Notes: a model not told the origin generated them from the letters alone. 64,000 bases of DNA from Rhodanobacter sp. OK091 (GCF_900142825.1 NZ_FRCH01000005.1:62001-126000), one strand, 5' to 3'. Positions 26,161-35,578 are shown, counted from the first letter of the stretch. Translations and numbers: made by a program.

Positions 26161-26411
26161 GTGCCACCCCGCTCGCGACGAAGTTCATCCAGTGAGCCTG
26201 ACCACCCCAATTCGGTGAACTGCAACTCCATTCCCAGGACGGCCAGCACGGCCAACAGTTTTCGCGAACCGAATTCCGCCGTCTTCCCTCGCTCGAAGCG
26301 GGAAAGCGCTTCCTGGGTAAGGCCGGCACGCGCGGCGACCTCGCCCTGCTTCAGGCCGAGAGATCTCCGCCTGGCGGTTACCGCTTCTCCAAGTTCGAGA
26401 ATTGTCTGCAT
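26157..26411 (-). CDS. hipB: HipB-like HTH antitoxin/repressor
   Basis: An 84-residue Xre-family DNA-binding protein, with HTH at about residues 8-62 (LGLKQGEVAARAGLTQEALS, then RFERGK) and a short C-terminal extension. It is the expected antitoxin and autorepressor for the adjacent HipA, with coding regions overlapping by ATGA. An inverted repeat directly upstream is a likely operator. Confidence 0.9.
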   Translation of the reverse strand: MQTILELGEAVTARRRSLGLKQGEVAARAGLTQEALSRFERGKTAEFGSRKLLAVLAVLGMELQFTELGWSGSLDELRRERGGT

Positions 26412-26925
26412 TTGATGTATTTGTCAAAAATGGGAGTCATGGGCCGATATTTGACAAATAGATCAATAAAGCCATCTTACGCCTAGATGATGTCTTGTGA
26501 TCACGTCTGCCAACTACGTCACAAAAAACATAGTTCACCGCGACAAATTGGCGCGTGCTAACCAAATTTTGATCTCCCTGAATGTCGATTCGTTAGACTC
26601 GCCTGCGCCAGTGAGGGTCGGGTACCCAGTCTTCCGATAAAGGCTGATTCGATCGCTGTGCTGCGGGATGGTCCGACATGGTTTCGGCCTTCCGTGCAGT
26701 CTTCGCTGGCATTCCCAACGGTGGTTCCATCGCCCCCTTTTGCCTTGGCGCAGGGGAGGCAGCCGTTTTATGGACGATTTTCATCAGTGCTCGGACGAGC
26801 GCGACTCAACTCAACTTCGCAAGTTTTCCCATGGCGCCGTCTTCATGCCGTGGCGGACCACTTGTGCCATAGCCATGACTCCTGAACCGGGTAAAGGATC
26901 GCCCAATTACGAGAACTCCAATCTG
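26412..26925. other. Divergent intergenic region between hipB and the secreted hydrolase gene
   Basis: About 510 bp. The first 170 bp are AT-rich and hold the proposed HipB operator. The remainder has higher GC and should carry the promoter of the plus-strand hydrolase-like gene. Short frames here (for example 26593-26784, minus strand) lack support. Confidence 0.4.
26418..26460. promoter_or_regulatory. Probable HipB operator pair
   Basis: Two 14-bp elements, 26418-26431 (TATTTGTCAAAAAT) and 26447-26460 (ATATTTGACAAATA), are inverted copies matching at 13 of 14 positions. Arm centres are 29 bp apart, close to three helical turns. The element starts 7 bp upstream of the hipB start codon, the expected place for autoregulation. 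The core ATTTGTCAAA/TTTGACAAAT also contains a -35-like TTGACA on the minus strand. Confidence 0.7.
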
Positions 26926-27903
26926 ATGACAAATCTTGCAACTGCCGCAAAGACCTTTTTGGTCCCACTTGCAGCATCCCTTGCCCTCTATGCCGCGGCG
27001 GCACCACTCGCTTCGAACGCCCATGCCCAGGCCGCGACGACTCTCAAAACCCCCATCTACGGCGTCACTCTGGATGACCTGTCCAACATCAATGCGATCG
27101 TCACGTCGCTGACCAAGCTGCCGTACAAGCCCACGGTCCGCGTGGTGTTCGATCCGGGCACGACCGCCGCCGAGTACTATCCCGCACTGGTCAAGCTGCA
27201 TACGGTGGCCAACGTGATGGGCGAGATCATGGACTCGTACTACTTCCCGACCGATATCAACACCTATACGGCGCGTACCAAGGAGCTGGTCTACGGCCTG
27301 AACGGCACAGTCGACGTGTGGGAGATCGCCAACGAGATCAATGGCGAATGGCTGCGTCAGGATCCGAGCGGCAACAACACCACGGTGAATGCGGAAGAGA
27401 CCGCCATCGGACAGATGGTCGCCGCCGCGAATTCGATCGTGAAGGGCGTCGGCGGCAAGACCGCCATCACGCTTTACTACAACGATGACAGCAAGGGCAC
27501 CAACTGCTGGGAGAAACCGCAGGATTACTGGAAGACCTGGCCTACCACCTTCCTCTCATCCGCCGTGCGCCAGGGTGCCGACTACGCATTCTTCAGCTAC
27601 TACCCTTACCAGGACTGCCCTGGACTCTCCCCCTCGTGGGGCGCCGACTTCAGCGCACTCGAGAGCATCTTCCCGAACGCCAAGGTCGGCTTCGGTGAGA
27701 TCGGCACGTCGAGCACCAGCGCGCCCACATCGGTGCAGACGAACCTGATCAAGACGTATTACCCGATGGTCAATACCAATAAAGATCCGAAGTTCGTCGG
27801 TGGTTTCTTCTGGTGGAATTACGCCGAGCAAATGGTTCCGTACACCAAGGCGTACTGGACCCTGCTCGACCAGACGATCGCCCCGCTGAAGGTCCCGCAG
27901 TAA
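26926..27903 (+). CDS. Secreted glycoside-hydrolase-like TIM-barrel protein
   Basis: A 325-residue exported protein with a signal peptide (residues about 1-36, cleavage near AHAQA). The mature part looks like a clan GH-A hydrolase: VDVWEIANEINGEW carries the NE acid/base signature (Asn136-Glu137) at the end of a strand, and AKVGFGEIGTSS carries a candidate nucleophile (Glu258). Aromatic residues near the C-terminus (GGFFWWNYAEQM) would line a sugar-binding cleft. I cannot assign a GH family. The ATG at 26926 starts the signal peptide; an in-frame ATG at 26875 is less likely. Convergent with the ybcH-nfrA-nfrB-wecB operon, so it may trim that polymer. Confidence 0.78.
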   Translation: MTNLATAAKTFLVPLAASLALYAAAAPLASNAHAQAATTLKTPIYGVTLDDLSNINAIVTSLTKLPYKPTVRVVFDPGTTAAEYYPALVKLHTVANVMGEIMDSYYFPTDINTYTARTKELVYGLNGTVDVWEIANEINGEWLRQDPSGNNTTVNAEETAIGQMVAAANSIVKGVGGKTAITLYYNDDSKGTNCWEKPQDYWKTWPTTFLSSAVRQGADYAFFSYYPYQDCPGLSPSWGADFSALESIFPNAKVGFGEIGTSSTSAPTSVQTNLIKTYYPMVNTNKDPKFVGGFFWWNYAEQMVPYTKAYWTLLDQTIAPLKVPQ

Positions 27904-27957
27904 ACAGAGACCGTTCCATGCAATAGATCGATCGCCTTGCGTGATCGCTTTGCAAGT

Positions 27958-27996
27958 AAGACAAAACGCCTCCAGCTGGAGGCGTTTTGTCTTTTT
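27958..27996 (+). terminator. Strong terminator between convergent genes
   Basis: A perfect 16-bp stem, 27958-27973 with 27978-27993, loop AGCT, followed on the plus strand by a T run. It lies between the hydrolase-like gene and ybcH and may act on both strands. Confidence 0.92.
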
Positions 27997-28004
27997 GCAC
28001 GTGG

Positions 28005-28904
28005 CTAGCGCCGCAATACGTTCGCCAGCTCGGGCAGATAACGCAGCTCGAAAAAAACGCTATCACCCCCGCACGGCGCTCGCTGCGCCAATGCCGCGGT
28101 GGCTTCGACGACGGGCAACGCCGATGCGGTGAACGCCGTGTCCCCGCCGGTCTGGCGGAAGATTTCGTAGACGATGCCGTGGGCATGCACTCCTGTACAT
28201 TGGCTCACCGCGCCGAGATACAGCTCACGCTCTCCCTTTCCGAGGCGCCCTGTGCCCGCGCCGTCCTGTACCCAGGCCCGCACGCCGCTGCGCTGGATGT
28301 CGGCCAGCAGCTCGGCATAACGCGATGGCGTCATATTGCCCGCGAAGAACGAGGTCACGTAGATCGGCCGCTGCGCGATGCCATCCAGCTGGCGTCGCTC
28401 CGCCGCGAGATAAGCTTGCAGCCGCCCGCGTGCAGCGGGATCGCGCCAGCGCCTGTCGTCGATCTCGATCGGTAGATACCAGCCGGCAATCGCTTCGCTC
28501 CCCAGCTCTCCGGCCCATTGGCGGGCGGCCTCGGCGTTGCGGCGCGACAGCATGCGCAGGTAGTCGTCCAACTCCATCGTCGACGCTTCCTGGCGCTGAA
28601 AAAAAGCGGGATCGCTGTCCAGCCCCAGCACGATACGCAAACCGGCAGCGTGCGCCTCGCGCACTCGCTGTAGCAACCATGCGTGTCCGGCCTGGTCGCC
28701 GAAGGCGTCGCCGTACCGGGTCCACTGCACCACCAGAGTGTCGAAGCCCCGTGCATGCACTTGCGCAAACATCGACGGCCACTGCGCTTGCGCGACCTCG
28801 CGATCGCGCAGCTGAGGCTGGTAGAAGACCGCCGTGGTCGCGTCGACCAGCAACGTCGACAGCAGCAGCGTCAGTCCCGTGAGCCAGCGCAGTGCGAGGC
28901 TCAC
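28005..28904 (-). CDS. ybcH: YbcH-like periplasmic DUF4434 protein of an NfrA/NfrB polysaccharide system
   Basis: A 299-residue exported protein with a hydrophobic N-terminus (LTGLTLLLSTLLVDA) and a TIM-barrel-like DUF4434 domain. Segments such as FDTLVVQWTRYGDAF, YVTSFFAGNMTPSRY, VRAWVQDGAG and FFELRYLPELANVL match my recollection of E. coli YbcH, encoded after nfrB-nfrA. I start it at the GTG at 28904, whose GTGA overlaps the nfrA stop by 4 nt; the frame is open upstream inside nfrA. The role is probably in processing or modifying the nascent glycan in the periplasm, but is unproven. Confidence 0.85.
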   Translation of the reverse strand: MSLALRWLTGLTLLLSTLLVDATTAVFYQPQLRDREVAQAQWPSMFAQVHARGFDTLVVQWTRYGDAFGDQAGHAWLLQRVREAHAAGLRIVLGLDSDPAFFQRQEASTMELDDYLRMLSRRNAEAARQWAGELGSEAIAGWYLPIEIDDRRWRDPAARGRLQAYLAAERRQLDGIAQRPIYVTSFFAGNMTPSRYAELLADIQRSGVRAWVQDGAGTGRLGKGERELYLGAVSQCTGVHAHGIVYEIFRQTGGDTAFTASALPVVEATAALAQRAPCGGDSVFFELRYLPELANVLRR

Positions 28905-31813
28905 CACTGGGTCCTCACGATCAGGAACACCGCGTTGTTCTCGCGCAGGTAACTGGTGAAGGCGTGCTGCCCTTCCACCGCGACGATGAAGCGATGCGGA
29001 TAGGCGTCGTAGCGGGTTTCGCCGTACCACAGGTTCCATTGCAGACCGACGCCGGCTCGCGCATCGCGGACATAACCCGCGCCGTGCGCGCGGTCGATGC
29101 CGGTGTATTGCATATGGACATAGGGCTCGATGGTTTGGCCGTCCACCAGTTTGTGCTGCCAGCCCAGCTGGTAGTCCGCGGTGAACACGGTTTGCCTGGC
29201 GCGCAGGTAGTGGGCGACGTCGACGTAGAAGTTCTGGGTGAACCAGCCCCGCCCGGTCGCATGCCAGTCGTCGTTGAGCCGCGGGCTGAAGGACCACGAC
29301 CCGCTGGCACGCAGCATGGTGTCGTTGTGGGTGTCGCGGCTGTTGCCGGCAGGTGTTTGCTGCTCGATGGACAATATGACGTTCTGCGAGAGCAGCGGCT
29401 TCCAATGCACACCCACACCCAGCATCGGCGAATGCACCGGCCACACCGAACCGCTGGCGCCGCTGCCGGCGAAGACGCGCGCATAGGCGGCCAGCGTATT
29501 GGCGTCGCCACCGGTGAGATGGGGATCGAGGCGGTATTGCGCTTCGAGTTGCATGTAGCTGCGATAGGAGACGCCCGGCGCTGCCGCATTGGCCGCCGAG
29601 GACACGCTATCGCCCAAGGTCATGTCGGCATTGAAGCGCCACTTGCGGCCGAGATCTTCATGCAGGCGCCGCAAGGTGTAGCGCTCCTGGTCTTCGCCTT
29701 CCCGCGTCGCGCCGCCGCTTGAAGTGTCGGCATCGGCGGCGGGACCGAGCTGGTCGATCGCCTGCGCCGCATAGACCTGCGCCTGTGCGCTGTCGCCGAG
29801 CTGCTGGTGCACGTATAGCAGTTGCCGGGTCAATGCCGGGTCGTCCGGGTTGGCCTGGTGCGCACGCTCGAATTCCACAACCGCTTTGTCCGGCGCACCC
29901 GTCTGCAGATAGGCGTAGCCCAACGATGCCGCCAGCCTGGGGTCGTCGGGCGCGAGCGCGCTGGCATGCTGCAGCGAAACCAGCGCCTGCTGGGCTTCGC
30001 CGGCGTGGCTTTGCAAGGCCGCCAGGCGCGCGTAGTACCGTGGATCGGGATGCATGGCTACCGCGTTTTCAAGATCGGCACGCGCCAGCGCCGGATCGCG
30101 CGGCTCGTCGGCCTGCGCGCGCAGCCACCAATACGTATGATCCCGTTGACCACCTTGCGCTGCATACGTATCCAGCCAGGAACGTGCCACGGCCGGTTCG
30201 TCGATGGCGAGTGCGGTGGTCGCGGCGGCCATCAGATCGGCCGACCGCATGTGCGCCGCCGGTACCGAGCGCCAGGCCTGCAAGGCCGTTGCATAGTCCT
30301 GCGCGCTATAGGCCTGATAAGCCAACGCCCGGGTGACCTCGCTGTCGGGCTTGCGCTTGTTGGCCTCGGCGTAGGCGTACTCGGCCAGACCTGGCCGGTC
30401 GTTGCCGTAGCAATCGCCGAGCTGTCGCCACAGTTCGGCGGGATAGCTCGGTGAGAGGTCGATCATCACCTGGCGGATGCCATCGCAGTCGCGTAGCGCG
30501 GCAAGGATGGAAATCTGCGCGATGCGCAGCGGCACGCTTTCCAGCGGCTGCCGCAGGCGTGCGCGATCGTCGGATGAAAACAGCGCCGGCTGCTTGTCGG
30601 CCAGCACGGCTACGCGGGAAAACAAGGCTGCCGAGCCCGGGTTGCCGGCAAACGGGTATGCACCCAACAGCAGTTGCTTTGCCTCCCCACCGGCACCCGC
30701 ATCCATCAAGCGATAGCTGAGGGGATCGAGCAGATGATGCCCCTCCGGTTGGCTGATCAGAACCTCGGCCTGCTGCCTTGCTTCGGCATACCGGCCCTGC
30801 TGCAGATCCAGGCTGAAACGATCCTCGCGGAAACTGCTGTCAGGCAACCGCGACAGCATGCGCTGCGCCATCGCGTTGTCGCCACGCGCCATCGCCAACG
30901 GCACCGAAAGGCGCGCCTGCAACGCGCCGTTGGCAGGATAGTGCGAGGTATAGCGGGCCAACAGCTCCGGTCGATCGTGCGCCACCAACGCGAACAGGTT
31001 TACCCATTGCCGCTCGTCTTTCTCGCTGGCGAATGCGGGCTGGCGGGACGCCATATAAGTGGCCAGTCCTTTGCGATCGTTGTGGTTGGCCATGGCCTGA
31101 GCCATGGCCAGGTCCTGTGCCGGCGCATCCAGCCCGCCACGCGATTGCAACTGACGTGCGGCATCCAGCTTGCCGAGCTGAAGCAGCAAATTGAACCATT
31201 GGCTGCGCTCGTCGGTGCTGAGCTTGTCGCTGGCATCCAGTACGGCCAGTTGCGCATCGGCGCGCTGAAGGTCTCCGAGGTAAATCGCACGCTGGACCAG
31301 TGCATGACGCAAAGCGCGACCTTCGGGGCTGCGCGCGAAATCCGGGGCATCGAGTTCTGCCTGCGCCTTGGCGAGATCGCCCACCTGCAAGTCGTCGAAG
31401 CCGCGCTGGGCGCGGCATACCGGCCTGCCGTCGCGACTGCAGTCCACGGCAGGTGTCGCGGCAACGGGCGGAGGGGCGCGTAGCCGTGGATCGTTCGGCG
31501 TGTAGCGGCGTTGCTCGTCCAGCAATTTCCGCGCTTGCGCCGCATGGCCGAAATGCCGATAGGCCTCGGCCAGGTCCAATGCGGTGTCGATGCTCTGCGG
31601 CGCCAGCGCGCGCGCGCGCGCGAACTCGGCAACTGCGACGCGCTCATTGCCGGCGCGCATGGCCGCATAACCGGCCTGACGATGCGGATACACCATGAAC
31701 TGCCGGTAGCGGCTGCTATCTGCGGCTGATTCCTGCCCCGCCACGTAAAGCGGCCACGCCGGCGCCATGACGAACAGCGCCATCGCACATCGAGTCGACC
31801 ATGGCTGTTTCAT
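28901..31813 (-). CDS. nfrA: NfrA-like outer-membrane polysaccharide protein (TPR plus C-terminal barrel)
   Basis: A 970-residue exported protein related to E. coli NfrA, the outer-membrane phage N4 receptor component. It has a signal peptide (about 1-25), then roughly 650 residues of TPR-like helical repeats (for example RVAVAEFARARALAPQSIDT and SLGYAYLQTGAPDKAVVEFE), and a C-terminal beta-rich domain of about 270 residues ending VFLIVRTQW, compatible with an outer-membrane barrel. The TPR-plus-barrel layout is shared with exporters such as PgaA. It overlaps nfrB by 4 nt upstream and ybcH by 4 nt downstream. Confidence 0.9.
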   Translation of the reverse strand: MKQPWSTRCAMALFVMAPAWPLYVAGQESAADSSRYRQFMVYPHRQAGYAAMRAGNERVAVAEFARARALAPQSIDTALDLAEAYRHFGHAAQARKLLDEQRRYTPNDPRLRAPPPVAATPAVDCSRDGRPVCRAQRGFDDLQVGDLAKAQAELDAPDFARSPEGRALRHALVQRAIYLGDLQRADAQLAVLDASDKLSTDERSQWFNLLLQLGKLDAARQLQSRGGLDAPAQDLAMAQAMANHNDRKGLATYMASRQPAFASEKDERQWVNLFALVAHDRPELLARYTSHYPANGALQARLSVPLAMARGDNAMAQRMLSRLPDSSFREDRFSLDLQQGRYAEARQQAEVLISQPEGHHLLDPLSYRLMDAGAGGEAKQLLLGAYPFAGNPGSAALFSRVAVLADKQPALFSSDDRARLRQPLESVPLRIAQISILAALRDCDGIRQVMIDLSPSYPAELWRQLGDCYGNDRPGLAEYAYAEANKRKPDSEVTRALAYQAYSAQDYATALQAWRSVPAAHMRSADLMAAATTALAIDEPAVARSWLDTYAAQGGQRDHTYWWLRAQADEPRDPALARADLENAVAMHPDPRYYARLAALQSHAGEAQQALVSLQHASALAPDDPRLAASLGYAYLQTGAPDKAVVEFERAHQANPDDPALTRQLLYVHQQLGDSAQAQVYAAQAIDQLGPAADADTSSGGATREGEDQERYTLRRLHEDLGRKWRFNADMTLGDSVSSAANAAAPGVSYRSYMQLEAQYRLDPHLTGGDANTLAAYARVFAGSGASGSVWPVHSPMLGVGVHWKPLLSQNVILSIEQQTPAGNSRDTHNDTMLRASGSWSFSPRLNDDWHATGRGWFTQNFYVDVAHYLRARQTVFTADYQLGWQHKLVDGQTIEPYVHMQYTGIDRAHGAGYVRDARAGVGLQWNLWYGETRYDAYPHRFIVAVEGQHAFTSYLRENNAVFLIVRTQW

Positions 31814-34047
31814 GCTGCTTGCTCCGTTGACGTCGCCACCTGCGCCGGTACATCGGCCTCCTTCTCCAGAAGGTTGGCGATGCTCGGCTGCAGCGCTGCC
31901 TGAAGAGCCAGTGCGCGATCCAGTATTTCGCGACTGATCGCACCCTGCTCGACCAGGAACTCCCCCAACGGCTGTGCACTGCGCGCATAGTTCAAAAGCA
32001 ATGACCTGAATGCCACTTCATCCAGATGACCTTGCGCGATCAGGATCTCGCCCAGCATGACCTGGCGCGACACATAGCTGTCCCATAGTTGCGCCATGCG
32101 GCCGCCGTTGATTTGCCCATGGCGCGCCGCGGCGTCAAGCAAATGATGCGAGTCGCGATCGCGGTCGTACACATGGGCGTACCAGCGACGCAGGCCGACT
32201 GCGACCTGGCCCTTGTGTGCGATCACATAGCGCACCGGCCGGCCGAGCTGGCGCGCGATGGCCGCCAGCGACACCGGATCGATGTAGGACTCGCTGGCAA
32301 GAGCCAGCGTGTGGCCTTCGAAGCGCAGCGGCAGCACGGCATAATGCAGCGCCATGCGCGCCGGGAGCATATTCAGCAATTCGCGCGGCAACTTGGCGAA
32401 GTCCACCGATTCGCAACCGACGCCGATCTGCTCGGCGATCGAGCGGGCCAGTTGCGTGGCGCTGATCCGGGACTGGTGGATCATCGAGCTGCCCAGTTGC
32501 AGACCGTCGATGCAATGCAGTTCCGCTTCACGCAATTCCAGCGCCGATACCACGCCATTCCCGACCAGTATCTCGTCGAGCGAACGCTTGGCGTGGTTCT
32601 CGCCACCGATGCTGGGGAAATCGTGGGTAGTCTTGTCCCAGGCCACGCGACGTGGATCGCCGCACTTGATGATCTGGCGGATCGCCCGCCAGTTGGCGAG
32701 AAAATTGATCAAGTTGCCCCACAGCAGTCGCGGTATCGACAACAGGCCCTGTTTCACGCCGTAGTAGCCGGACACAAAAATGATCCGCTGCAGCATGCGG
32801 TTGCCCATCAGCGCGATGTTCGCTGTCAGTATGGTGTCGAACCACGGCCGCCCCTCGAAGATCGAGACGAAGCGCGGCGCTTCCGTCCACACCTGCTGCA
32901 GCAGCCAGATCACGATCAGCTGGAGCAGGATCAGCATCGCCGCGAAACTGACGAAGTTGTTGATCGCGCCCTTGCGGTCGCGCCACAGGAAATAGTTGAG
33001 CACCAGACCGTGCTTCCAGCCGTGTGTGCGGTAGCCCTGGTAGACGATGCCGATGATCCAGCGCGATTTCTGCCGCACCGCCGTCGCCAGGCGGTCGGGA
33101 AAATATTCGCGCACGCAGATCACATTGGACTCGCGCCGGCTCTGGCCGAAGCAGTTCTCGCACGCAGGGCGACGCTGCTGACGCAGTACCGGGAATCGCA
33201 CGAAGATCTCCTCCATGCCCCAGGCCTTCAGGCGCAGGCCGATGTCGTAATCCTCGGTAAGGCTCTGCACGTCGAACGCGACGCCGTTGCCCGCTTCTAT
33301 CAGCGTGAGCACGGCGCGTCGGCTGAAGCAGGTGCCGACGCCGGCGCTGGGCACCTGCCCTGCCAGTGCCTCGCGCACAGGCACGTCCTTGCCGTGCAGC
33401 TCCGCGAATTCGTCCAGGTAGTGCAGGCTGGTGAAATTGTTCCATTGCCGCGCGAACGGGTAGACCGGGATCTGGATCAGATCCTTGCGGTCAACCAGGA
33501 AGTTGTACAGCCGCAGCTCGTGCTCGCACACGACGTCTTCGGCGTCGTGCAGAATGAAGCCTTCGAACTTCATGCGGGCGCGCTGCTCGAACTGCAAGAT
33601 GGCGTCCAGCACGTTGTTGAGGCAATCGGCCTTGCTGGTCGGCCCCGCCCGCGCGCATACCACCTTGTGCACGTTGGGAAAGCGCGCGCATACCTCGTCG
33701 ACGTCGCGCTGGGTATCCGGGTCGTTCGGATAGGTACCGACAAAGATGTGATAGTTCTCATAGTCCAGCGTGGTCGCGACCAGCTCGGCCATGTGGCCGA
33801 TCACACCGGTTTCATTCCAGGCCGGCACCATGATCGCCAACGGCTTCTCGGCGGGGCCGTACAGCTCCTGATAGTCGGTACGCTCGTGCTTGCTGTAGAT
33901 GAACAGCGACTTCCACAGCCGATGCGACCAGTAAACGGTGTCGATAAACAAGTCGTCCACGCCGCTGACCAGCATCAGCAATGCGATCGCGGTGGCGACC
34001 ACGCTCAGGCCGTAAAGGTAGGTTGAGAATCCGTCCAGCCACCACAT
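31810..34047 (-). CDS. nfrB: NfrB-like family 2 glycosyltransferase with C-terminal c-di-GMP-binding MshEN region
   Basis: A 745-residue inner-membrane protein. It has TM1 at about 10-30, a GT2 catalytic domain with VPAWNETGVIG (74-84), DAED (168-171), the acceptor-site TEDYD (264-268) and RQKSRW (325-330, the Q/RxxRW motif), then several TM helices (about 365-460). From about residue 480 there are MshEN-type repeats: RSLDEILVGNG, LGEILIAQGHLDE and LGEFLVEQGAISREILD. In E. coli NfrB this region binds c-di-GMP and switches on synthesis of the ManNAc-containing NGR glycan. Start at 34047 has GGGGGTG upstream. It sits 17 bp after wecB. Confidence 0.93.
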   Translation of the reverse strand: MWWLDGFSTYLYGLSVVATAIALLMLVSGVDDLFIDTVYWSHRLWKSLFIYSKHERTDYQELYGPAEKPLAIMVPAWNETGVIGHMAELVATTLDYENYHIFVGTYPNDPDTQRDVDEVCARFPNVHKVVCARAGPTSKADCLNNVLDAILQFEQRARMKFEGFILHDAEDVVCEHELRLYNFLVDRKDLIQIPVYPFARQWNNFTSLHYLDEFAELHGKDVPVREALAGQVPSAGVGTCFSRRAVLTLIEAGNGVAFDVQSLTEDYDIGLRLKAWGMEEIFVRFPVLRQQRRPACENCFGQSRRESNVICVREYFPDRLATAVRQKSRWIIGIVYQGYRTHGWKHGLVLNYFLWRDRKGAINNFVSFAAMLILLQLIVIWLLQQVWTEAPRFVSIFEGRPWFDTILTANIALMGNRMLQRIIFVSGYYGVKQGLLSIPRLLWGNLINFLANWRAIRQIIKCGDPRRVAWDKTTHDFPSIGGENHAKRSLDEILVGNGVVSALELREAELHCIDGLQLGSSMIHQSRISATQLARSIAEQIGVGCESVDFAKLPRELLNMLPARMALHYAVLPLRFEGHTLALASESYIDPVSLAAIARQLGRPVRYVIAHKGQVAVGLRRWYAHVYDRDRDSHHLLDAAARHGQINGGRMAQLWDSYVSRQVMLGEILIAQGHLDEVAFRSLLLNYARSAQPLGEFLVEQGAISREILDRALALQAALQPSIANLLEKEADVPAQVATSTEQAA

Positions 34048-34064
34048 GCCGCACCCCCATCGCG

Positions 34065-35174
34065 TTAGATCGCCACGCGCAGGCGCTCGCCGCTCGCCAA
34101 CGCGTTTTGCAGTAGATCGACGATCCGGATGCTGGCGTGGCCATCACCGAACGGATTGCCCGCGCGTGCCATCGACTGGTACGCGGCCGGGTCCGACCAA
34201 AGCTCCTCGATCTGCCTCACGATGGATGCACGTTGTGTGCCAGCCAGCCGGGCGCAACCGGCTTCGATCGCCTCCGGCCGCTCGGTTTCCGTACGCAGCA
34301 CCAGCAGGGGCACGCCGAAGGTGGGGGCCTCTTCCTGCAGGCCTCCGGAATCGGTCAGTACCAGCCAGGAGTCGATCAACGCTTGCTGCATCTCCAGGTA
34401 GTCGAATGGCGGACTCAGGCGCACGTTGGCCAGCTCGCCGAGGATGGCATGTACGGGTTGGCCCACCACCGGATTGAGATGTACCGGAAACAGCACCTGC
34501 AGCTCCGGGTGACGACTCGCGACATCGGCGATCGCGTAGCAGATCTCGCGCAGGTCGCTGCCCCAGTTCTCGCGGCGATGCGCGGTGACCAGCAGATGGC
34601 CCCGCCCCTCCACGCCACGCCGCACCCGGCGATGCCGCACCACCCAATGCTGCGCATCGATCACGGTATTGCCGGTGACGAATATGCGCTCTTGCGGAAT
34701 CGCTTCTTCGCGAAGCGCTCTCGCCGCGCGCTCGGTCGGTGCGAAATGGAAACGGGTGATGCGGCTGACCATCTGGCGCAGCCCCTCCTCGGGGAATGGC
34801 CGGTCGAGGTCGTAGGTCCGCAGGCCTGCTTCGACGTGCGCGACGGGAATCCGGTGATGAAAGGCGCTCAGCGCGCCGAGGAAAGTGCTCTCGGTATCGC
34901 CTTGCACGATCACTAACGACCAGGACTTGTCCGCCATCACGCCGTCGAGCAACTTGCGGCAATCCGTGCTGAATTCGCACAGACTCTCGCCGCCGCGCTC
35001 AAGCGAGATGTCGGGAACGATGTCAAAGCACGCAAGCATCTGGCGTGCCATTTCGTCGTGCTGCCCGGTGTGCAGCCATTGAGGCCGCCATCCGCTGGCG
35101 CGGAGGCTGTGATACAGCGGCGCCAGTTTGATGATTTCCGGACGCGTGCCACAGATGATCAGTATGTCCTGCAT
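34065..35174 (-). CDS. wecB: Non-hydrolysing UDP-N-acetylglucosamine 2-epimerase
   Basis: A 369-residue cytosolic enzyme interconverting UDP-GlcNAc and UDP-ManNAc. The N-terminal IICGTRPEIIKLAPLYHSL, the GDTEST site (VQGDTESTFLGAL), HVEAGLRTYD, VTAHRRENWG and LTDSGGLQEEAP are diagnostic. Start at 35174 has AGGGGAAA upstream; the open frame before it is not conserved. First gene of the operon with nfrB, nfrA and ybcH, which fits it supplying UDP-ManNAc directly to NfrB. In E. coli the wecB used by NfrB is in the enterobacterial common antigen cluster. Confidence 0.95.
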   Translation of the reverse strand: MQDILIICGTRPEIIKLAPLYHSLRASGWRPQWLHTGQHDEMARQMLACFDIVPDISLERGGESLCEFSTDCRKLLDGVMADKSWSLVIVQGDTESTFLGALSAFHHRIPVAHVEAGLRTYDLDRPFPEEGLRQMVSRITRFHFAPTERAARALREEAIPQERIFVTGNTVIDAQHWVVRHRRVRRGVEGRGHLLVTAHRRENWGSDLREICYAIADVASRHPELQVLFPVHLNPVVGQPVHAILGELANVRLSPPFDYLEMQQALIDSWLVLTDSGGLQEEAPTFGVPLLVLRTETERPEAIEAGCARLAGTQRASIVRQIEELWSDPAAYQSMARAGNPFGDGHASIRIVDLLQNALASGERLRVAI

Positions 35175-35578
35175 ACATTTCCCCTCGCAGGACGGCGACG
35201 CGGCCCTGCCACGCGGCACCTTTTCCTTAGCCTTCAAAGCTTCATCAGTAGCAAGTGGACCGTGGACGCTTATTCGGGCGACGCCCGCGGCCGGCAAGCG
35301 CCGGCGGCCAAGAAACTGTGCATGAATGTTTGATTTTGAGAACTAGTCGTTAAATTTGGAGATATTGTTAGGGAAATTTATCCAACATGCACTTGACTAA
35401 AATCAATATATCGTGTGGCTAACTAAAAAAACTGATCATTCGGGCGTAGGCTTGCCGTTGGAAGGCAGGGCGTCCCCTTCGCGGGATCAGGGATAGGGCA
35501 TTCGGGATGCATATCGCATTTCCAGCAATGCGCGCGGTAGCCGCGCGTCGACCCAATCACTGCGCGTGAGGCACTCCC
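35175..35578. promoter_or_regulatory. AT-rich divergent promoter region of the polysaccharide locus
   Basis: About 400 bp between wecB (minus) and the DUF2334 gene (plus). Bases about 35325-35440 are markedly AT-rich compared with the surroundings, with stretches such as TTAAATTTGGAGATATTG and ATCAATATATCG, the likely place of both promoters and of regulator binding. No single operator or start can be fixed by eye. Confidence 0.55.

Noticed and set aside
26593..26784. 63-residue minus-strand frame between hipB and the hydrolase-like gene
   Set aside because: No ribosome-binding site and no recognisable domain.
32089..34026. Long plus-strand frame opposite nfrB
   Set aside because: Shadow frame; the minus strand has the GT2 and MshEN motifs.
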